Part shown: positions 59,501-64,000 of the stretch, one piece after another
Layout of the letters: each line of letters begins with the position of its first letter
Numbering within the stretch: the stretch's first letter is position 1
NCBI GenBank assembly: GCA_963922205.1
Contig: CAWUHX010000043.1
Location: 1,364,001 to 1,428,000, forward strand
Direction: 5' to 3'
Source of the DNA: Romanomermis culicivorax
Taxonomy: Eukaryota > Nematoda > Enoplea > Mermithida > Mermithidae
Length of the DNA: 64,000 nt
Made by a program: the position numbers and the translations under genes
Notes under the pieces: generated by a model
Databases searched by the model: none
What the model was told of the DNA's origin: nothing
The model's input: the letters and a program-made list of their open reading frames with translations, nothing else

Positions 59501-59616
59501 TGTTGAACAAATGTGTGGGAGAAGTAGTGCAAGAAAAGTGGCTCATAATCGACGAGTTTCTACGTTTACCGAAAGGAATGAGTGCGAAAAGCGTCTTGCC
59601 AGCTATGGGAATTTAA
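47570..59616 (+). CDS. CC2D1: CC2D1A/B (Lgd) orthologue with four DM14 domains and a C2 domain
   Basis: Exons 47570-47816, 47870-48094, 48147-48295, 48375-48734, 49272-49655, 50745-50990, 52150-52377, 58349-58524, 58650-58831, 58887-59077 and 59437-59616 have GT-AG borders, agree in phase throughout, and sum to 2568 nt (855 residues plus stop). An acidic N-terminus (EEDPDLEAELLAL, NDEDLLNELNSVL) precedes four DM14 repeats at about residues 179-235, 299-350, 388-450 and 498-555 (for example FKVAALQAKKRGDMEAAKN). A linker with QNRDYFTKFGDINK follows, then a C2 domain at about 680-810 (GYEPKDADIFVKFDLPYP, VKFEIYQKGSFLRSDKIMG, GRRPAGGKLEVKVRIREP). In animals this family binds the ESCRT-III subunit CHMP4/Shrub and limits ectopic Notch signalling from endosomes. 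The protein stops about 40 residues after the C2 domain, shorter than human CC2D1A as I recall it. The 5.97-kb intron 7 carries most of the gene's transposons. Confidence 0.93.
50330..50600. repeat. Repeat fragments in CC2D1 intron 5
   Basis: GCCGCGCCTGATTG (50415) and GGCGCGAAGCGC (50460) mark a reverse fragment of the 13240 family. 50560-50600 (GGCCGCCTGCGCTCTCCC, then CAGCCTTGCGCATGAT) resembles worn ends of the CAGGGCCGTGC MITE. Confidence 0.45.
51337..51630. mobile_element. Worn CATACATGTAA-type MITE in CC2D1 intron 6
   Basis: Starts CATACACGTAACAG at 51337 and shares TTTTTTGTTCAAAAAATGAC, CCAAAAGTACGAGGGTCC and a CTAATGGCTAGTCATA block with the 440-bp copies. The right end near CAACCCAATTAC (51607) is truncated, and no target duplication is visible. 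Confidence 0.55.
53240..53415. mobile_element. Worn MITE, family of 5172-5351, in CC2D1 intron 7
   Basis: GGAGTAAAGTTGAAAATTTG, CTAAACACGTAATTTTGTC and ATACCCCTCCCTATGGG follow the block order of the copy at 5172. Ends are worn and no duplication is clear. Confidence 0.5.
54304..54568. mobile_element. 249-bp hAT element, family of 45648-46353
   Basis: Element 54312-54560 (starts CTATACATGCACACAGG, ends TGCCGTGTATTTCT) lies between two copies of GATGCCGA (54304-54311, 54561-54568). It matches the outer element at 45648 in reverse orientation, which confirms that element's ends. Confidence 0.82.
55038..55496. mobile_element. 443-bp hAT MITE, CATACATGTAA family, nested in the foldback element
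   Basis: Element 55046-55488, reverse orientation relative to the copies at 22490 and 45867, with the perfect 8-bp duplication AGCGAAAT (55038-55045, 55489-55496). It interrupts one of the short terminal repeats of the foldback element and is therefore younger. Confidence 0.92.
56372..56566. mobile_element. 179-bp hAT MITE, CATACCTGTAAG subfamily, in the foldback centre
   Basis: Element 56380-56558 starts CATACCTGTAAGACCTCCG and ends CCCCAAGTACAGGTATG. Flanks ACTGTCCA and ACTGTTCA match at 7 of 8. The interior is mostly G-tracts and C-tracts around an A/T core. Confidence 0.85.
57731..57772. mobile_element. Lone end of the CAGGCCCGTAACTAGG hAT family
   Basis: GGAATTCCCTCCGTTCCC followed by TCCTAGTCACGGGCC is the reverse complement of the left end of 2727-3682. 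Only this end is visible, just outside the foldback element. Confidence 0.5.
58089..58322. mobile_element. 218-bp hAT MITE, CATACCTGTAAG subfamily, just before a CC2D1 exon
   Basis: Element 58097-58314 (CATACCTGTAAGAGGTCCG ... CCAATTACAGGTATG) with perfect 8-bp duplication CAATCAAT (58089-58096, 58315-58322). It ends only 34 bp before the exon at 58349, so the downstream intron edge, TTTATTTTAG, is original sequence but the branch region may be close to the insert. Confidence 0.9.
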
Positions 59617-60720
59617 AATTCGCCGTGAAGATATACCGCAATATACTTTGCTTTTGAGAAGTGAATTTTATTGTATTATTGATCGTGTGTCGATCAAACA
59701 TTTTCCAGATTGCTCAGTTTTATTTATGCTATCGTTACGTCGTCAACTGTCTGTTCTTTTTGAAATCTTCGTAAATAATAAGGCATGAAAAGCACGTTAA
59801 TTGGTATTTTATGTTTTTTAAATCTCCTGCTGGGTCGTCGGCGTGTTCCTCAATGAAACAACGGCCATTCTGAATACGGTGAAACCCAAAACAGGGACTC
59901 TCTACGGCAGAATCCTCAAGGCGTTAAAACGGCAAGGCTAGATTGATTTCCAGAAGAAACTTGAAAAAATCGAGTCATTTATTTCGAGACACGATTACTT
60001 ATAAAATTCGACTTTCTGTGATTCCAAGAGTTTTACACGCTGGGTATCGTGGCAGCATATTCATTCCATGTAAAAGTCAAAATTCACATAGCTATATAGT
60101 ACCCTATGTTTGTAATTTTTACGTTCTGTATATAGCGTGTTTCAAAATGATACAGCTCGGAAGAAAATACGCGACTGTAGCCAAATGTTGATTACATGCA
60201 GAAGACCATGTTCTATTTTCAAATAAAAAAAATTTCGGTCCCTCATTTTACACTTTTTATGCCGAAATGTCTAAATAAACTGAAAAAAGTCGTTTGAAGC
60301 TTTTTTTGAACACTCTCCCATTGTATTCAAATTTCGACCAGATTGGCATACGTTTTGGATATATCCTGAACGTTGAGACAAAAATTCAATCTTATCTTAC
60401 TAAATAAGCAATCAACGGGATGCGGGAAACGTCGGAAACGTTCAGTAGACGAATAAAAAGAGGAGTTTTGGGTCGAATCACCGGTAAAATTTTATCGATT
60501 ATTTACAACGGTGTTGCGCAACTGGGTGTCTCAGAAGAGATGTAACTAAATGTCCTTTGTTCAGTAATGTGATTGAATAACTTTGAAGCGAAAGGGCATT
60601 TCATGACTTGCCGTTTTCCTGTAAATAGTAGTAAGACTCCTTTCAATTTAGGCAGGTTGTTGAGAGTGGCCAAAGCAGCCACCTCAACTAGGAATTGTTG
60701 CAAAAAGAGGGCGCCTTTCC
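59617..60720. repeat. CC2D1 3' flank and dispersed long repeat, copy 3
   Basis: 60000-60560 matches 11212-11660 and 26195-26700 (TTTTACACGCTGGGTATCGTG, GCAGAAGACCATG). The CC2D1 3' UTR should lie in 59617-60000; no canonical AATAAA is near the stop. Confidence 0.5.
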
Positions 60721-60890
60721 CGCTGCTCGGTTGGCTCAGTTGGTTAGAGCGTGCGGACAGTAGCCGCAGGTCCCGGACCGAGCCTAACTTTTACTGAAGC
60801 CCCGAGTAGCAGGAAAAGGTTGCCTCAACACTGGCGGCCCTTGACAGTGTCAAACTCGATGGTGGAGGAATGCTGAGAGTGGCCATAGCA
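60650..60890 (+). repeat. Unit 1 of a duplicated tRNA-containing repeat
   Basis: A unit from about GTTGAGAGTGGCCAAAGCAGC (60658) through a tRNA-like core to GGTTGCCTCAAC (60820) and beyond is repeated from 60871 (GCTGAGAGTGGCCATAGCAGC). The second unit continues, after a Harbinger insertion, at 63185-63290. The layout (tRNA-like head plus unrelated tail) fits a tandem gene duplication or a SINE. Confidence 0.6.
60725..60783 (+). tRNA. tRNA-like sequence, T arm deleted
   Basis: Begins GCTCGGTTGGCTCAGTTGG and ends GGACCGAGC. Acceptor stem GCTCGGT/ACCGAGC pairs perfectly, the D arm GCTC/GAGC and anticodon stem TGCGG/CCGCA pair, and the loop is ACAGTAG. Compared with the second copy it lacks about 14 nt including the TTCAAGT loop, so it cannot be a functional tRNA: a tRNA pseudogene or SINE head. 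Confidence 0.5.
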
Positions 60891-61268
60891 GCCACCTCAA
60901 CTACGAATTGTTGCAGAAAGAGAGCCCCTTTCCCACTGCTTGGTTGGCTCAGGGCTTGGTTTCATAAAATATTATTAGTCGTATTACTCCATTATTAGTA
61001 ATATTTTATTAGTAATCCTGTTTCATAAATAAATTATCAGTAATAAATATTGGCGAATTTGCTAATATTATTAGTAAACCGTTTCATAAAGTATTAGTTT
61101 TCCAGTAATAAATATTATCGTTTTTACCAATATTATTAGTAATTTATTAGTGACTTATCTAGTTTCCATTTCATAAATTTATTAGTGCATTATTAGTCCT
61201 ATCGATATTAGTAGGGTTTGTTGAGAATCTTTATTGGTCAATTTTTACTAATAAACCGTATTTTCACT

Positions 61269-61652
61269 ATGAGTTCAAGTGATTCTACTGACGATGAAGT
61301 TGAATTTATGCAAAATAAAGGTAGGCGAGAAAGGATTTTCCGACCTAGAACTAATTTCAACGATGTGGACTTTTCCCAAAAATTTCGGCTAAACTCAAGA
61401 ACAATCCAACAGATTTGCATGTCTTGAAAAATTGCGTGTCGATCCTAAATTTGTTGGCGAAATTGTCAAATGTTGTTGTATTTTGCACAACATGATCTTA
61501 GATGATGGAGATGATGAAAAATTGTCTGAAGATGGTGAAGTTGCAGCAGATCCAAATATTGAGCCTGAAGACAGTGCTAGTTCCAGTGATGATGATAATG
61601 AAGATAATGGAAATAACAGAAGTTGTTTGCATTTAATTCGAATTTTTTCCTG
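61269..61652 (+). pseudogene. Harbinger transposase, catalytic core deleted
   Basis: MSSSDSTDDEVEFMQNKGRR... (61269-61427) is an N-terminus ending in RLNSRTIQQICMS. From about 61420 a second frame gives LRVDPKFVGEIVKCCCILHN then MILDDGDDEKLSED, the C-terminal motif of HARBI1-like transposases (the CCILHN signature), followed by an acidic tail. The DDE region between them is missing, and the join is out of frame. Confidence 0.8.
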
Positions 61653-62059
61653 ATAATGATGATATTTACACATTAAAGTTGTTTTATGTACCTAACTGCT
61701 TATTATTTGATAAGTTTGATTTGCAAAATTCCGAGAAAATTTTGGAGTACATGGAAAAAACGTCATTTTTACCATGAAACTGTTTGAAAAATGGCTGAAA
61801 ATGACCAAAAATCGATTTTTGACCCCCTAGAAAATTCTAGCCCGGGTCTTGGAGGCTCTAGGAGGGGTCCAGACTCCATACCCCCTACTCCCATTTATGC
61901 TCTTTAATCATATTAACTTGAACTTAAATTCTTTTGTTACACCCATGCCCCCTGCCCTTGTATGGTGACATCCACTTTCCGACACTATAACTTTCTCAAA
62001 CACCCATTTATTTGATCAACAACTTTGATATGACACGAACAGACATTCCAACCTTAACA

Positions 62060-63111
62060 TTAATTTCCCATAGTATGATTGTTAAACAACGTGAAAGAAT
62101 TTGTGTTTGCTTCTTGCAAGTACGGATCATTGTAACTTTGTCGTGCGAAAACTGGAGGCGAGGATGCCGTCGATATCAATCTTGATCCTTCCAATGCAGT
62201 TATTTCCAATTGAAGTTTCGGCTTCTTCATTTCATAAACTTCTTGCTTGGATTTATGAGTCACAACTTGAACACGTAAAAAATCAACTTCGAGCTTTAAT
62301 TTTTCATTCTTCAATGCATCCGTATTCTCCAAAGGTGTTGGCGGCTTGAAATACTGCAGATTGCGTTTTTTCAATGGGATAGATTGCTGAAAAAATGAAA
62401 TCCCATTAAAACATAACTAACGTGTTTGCCGACTAAATGCAATATTATTTATAAGTAGATAATTTCGGAATATGGCAAAATCGCCTAACAAAAAACTCAA
62501 TATACCCGTCTATCAATGAAAGTATAGAACAAATAATTTTTCAATCCATAACACATATTGGAAAGCTTTGGAAGAAGTTCTAACAGGATATTAGAAAAAT
62601 ACTGTTTGTTGGATGGCAAAATGTTACACATATTAGTTCATATTTTTAACAATCAAATGATGTATTTTAAACTATTTGATGAACTATTTGCCGCAAAAGA
62701 AATGATTTTTGAATGAGCATGAAAAGCATGCTGGCTGAAATTCCTAATTTTATCAATATTGTTAAATCTCATTGGATATAAATATTTAACAGCCCCAAAT
62801 TTTAGCCGAAGAAAGCTTATCCGAAAAAATTACCCCACGAAAAAATGTATTACCTTAAACAACTGAGGTGAGGGTGTAGTAGAAGTTTCAACAATTTCAT
62901 CACTCTCTTTCTCCAAAATTGATTCCAAAGCAGCCTGTCTTTCGTCGGCTTCTGTGTCGACAGTAAATCTGGATTCTGACACATTCAATCCATTAACCAT
63001 TGCCGAATCACGTCCAATAATATCCAAAACTGCATTATGGATTGTCAACAATTTCGCTTCAGGGCCTCCTTGAGCACCAGTTTTCTTAAACTTATCAATT
63101 TTTGCAATGGA
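62060..63111 (-). pseudogene. Harbinger Myb/SANT-type partner protein, N-terminus missing
   Basis: Minus strand exon about 63102-62854 reads KIDKFKKTGAQGG, then LDIIGRDSAMVNG (the usual KTGGGP...DIIG motif), ending at an AAG|GTAATA donor. Exon 62386-62060 follows a TTTTTTCAG acceptor and reads QSIPLKKRNLQYF, then NEKLKLEVDFLRVQ, a short coiled coil, and stops at 62060. The SANT/Myb domain that should precede KIDKF is replaced by the right inverted end, so the gene is truncated. Confidence 0.75.
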
Positions 63112-63299
63112 ACTGATATATATTACTAATATATTACTAGTAAGTTATTAGCCCTAATAAAATATTTTATGAAACCAAGCCCAGTTGATTAGAGCATGCG
63201 GACGGTAGCCGCAAGGTCCCGCGTTCAAGTCCCGGACCGAGCCTAACTTTTACTGAAGCCCCGAGTAGTGGGAACAGGTTGCCTCAAGAAGGTTTCAGC

Positions 63300-64000
63300 G
63301 CAGGTAAATGAATGGGCTACGATTTTCTGATGATTTATTAGTGCAAAGGGTGTGTTAAGAATACTCTAATGCCCGAAACATCAAATTTTGAGGGCAAAAA
63401 TTGACTCAAATCACCATATCTACTACTAAAGCTCAGAAGCAGCAAAAGTTTCCCAATACAGTAGATAGTTAACAGTAGATTTAGTCATTTTTGTGCAAAA
63501 ACAGCTTTTTAACCATTTTCCCGGCTCAATTTTGATGTTTTAAAACTTGCTAGAAAGGGTAACGTGCAAAGTAAAACAAAACATTATTATACATACCACA
63601 TTATAAAGCATATTCGCATCTATAGTCTGTTTTTCCTGAAATGCTTCTAAATAATGAAAGTGGAAAGCAAGTAGTATTTCAGATTTTCACGATTTTATGA
63701 TAAACAGTATGCCATATAGGACTGAAAATTTGTGAACCTACTGAACTCACTTTTAGCAATTTTTCGAGTGGAAAATTTTACAGTAAGACCTCTATGCAAA
63801 TGATTTTGATGACAGTACTGATTTGTGTCAGTTTTTTATTTGGAAGCATTTTATAAAAAACAGACTATAGTGAATGTTAGACCGTAATTTTACCTCATGC
63901 CTGGACCAACACGTCTCCAGTCTAATAAATTCAGAAAAACACTAAAAAATGTGAAAACTCCCAACTTTGGGGTACTGCAGCTGTTTTAATCTTATTCTTT
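63300..64000 (-). repeat. Dispersed long repeat, copy 4
   Basis: 63380-63500 is the reverse complement of 26060-26180 (GCTCAGAAGCAGCAAAAG; compare CTTCTGAGCTTTAGCAG), and 63470-63630 follows 25600-25740 in the same direction, so the copy is mosaic. It runs off the window. Confidence 0.5.

Larger units (their letters stand above)
60950..63184. mobile_element. PIF/Harbinger element, internally deleted, with 3-bp duplication
   Basis: Element 60953-63181 (2229 bp). The ends GGCTTGGTTTCATAAAATAT are mirrored at both sides (22 bp identical), with CAG at 60950-60952 and 63182-63184. GTTTCATAAA recurs below the left end (61020, 61080, and in part at 61172), like binding-site iterations. It contains both typical genes, convergent: a transposase remnant on the plus strand and a Myb/SANT-type partner protein on the minus strand, both deleted in their key regions. 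Confidence 0.93.
60938..63242 (+). tRNA. 73-nt tRNA-like sequence split by a Harbinger element
   Basis: 60938-60952 plus 63185-63242 give exactly 73 nt with standard arm lengths: acceptor GCTTGGT/ACCGAGC (one G-T pair), D arm GCTC/GAGC with a 9-nt loop, anticodon stem TGCGG/CCGCA with loop ACGGTAG, 5-nt variable region, T arm CCGCG/CCCGG (one mismatch) with loop TTCAAGT. Read by position the anticodon would be GGT (Thr), but position 33 is C instead of T. So it is tRNA-shaped, but its function before the insertion is doubtful. Confidence 0.55.

Noticed and set aside
59822..59941. Short frame after the CC2D1 stop (VFLNETTAILNTVKPKTG)
   Set aside because: About 39 codons with no acceptor in a suitable place and no recognised similarity; left as 3' flank.

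Overview
This is animal (invertebrate-type) nuclear DNA. It carries intron-rich genes with GT-AG introns, the shortest about 55-70 nt, at least two families of non-LTR retrotransposon or hAT relics, one PIF/Harbinger element, and a very dense set of short inverted-repeat transposons in every intron and intergenic space. The base composition is AT-rich. The species cannot be named from the sequence. There are no operons, no bacterial ribosome binding sites and no CRISPR arrays.

Three genes can be modelled exon by exon with matching splice phases. (1) On the minus strand, 9110 down to about 4350, a type I phosphatidylinositol-4-phosphate 5-kinase (12 exons, the last tentative). (2) On the plus strand, 31544-38070, a small secreted EGF-MAM protein (6 exons, 282 residues); one of its introns is almost wholly an (AAAAG)n array of about 214 units, and another holds a 97-bp minisatellite and a 1.64-kb element with ~194-bp inverted ends. 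(3) On the plus strand, 47570-59616, an orthologue of CC2D1A/B (Lgd), with four DM14 domains and one C2 domain (11 exons, 855 residues); its large seventh intron holds a 2.76-kb foldback-like element.

Layout: 1-3700, two hAT copies of one family, the younger with N-terminal transposase exons; 4.3-9.1 kb, PIP5K; 9.1-31 kb, gene-poor DNA with dispersed repeats, hAT and Tc1/mariner-like MITEs, a LINE relic (23.3-24.15 kb) and 1.3 kb of AT-only satellites (29.37-30.65 kb); 31.5-38.1 kb, the EGF-MAM gene; 38.2-47.1 kb, inverted repeat pairs, a hAT C-terminal relic and a LINE relic carrying two nested hAT insertions; 47.5-59.6 kb, the CC2D1 gene; 60-64 kb, a duplicated unit with a tRNA-like sequence, one copy of which is split by a 2.2-kb Harbinger element.

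The strongest signal beyond the genes is the transposon record. I find many insertions with recognisable target-site duplications (8 bp for hAT-type, 3 bp for Harbinger, about 10 bp for the foldback element). In several cases removing the insert and one duplication restores the target exactly: a LINE reading frame twice, and a 73-nt tRNA-shaped sequence once.
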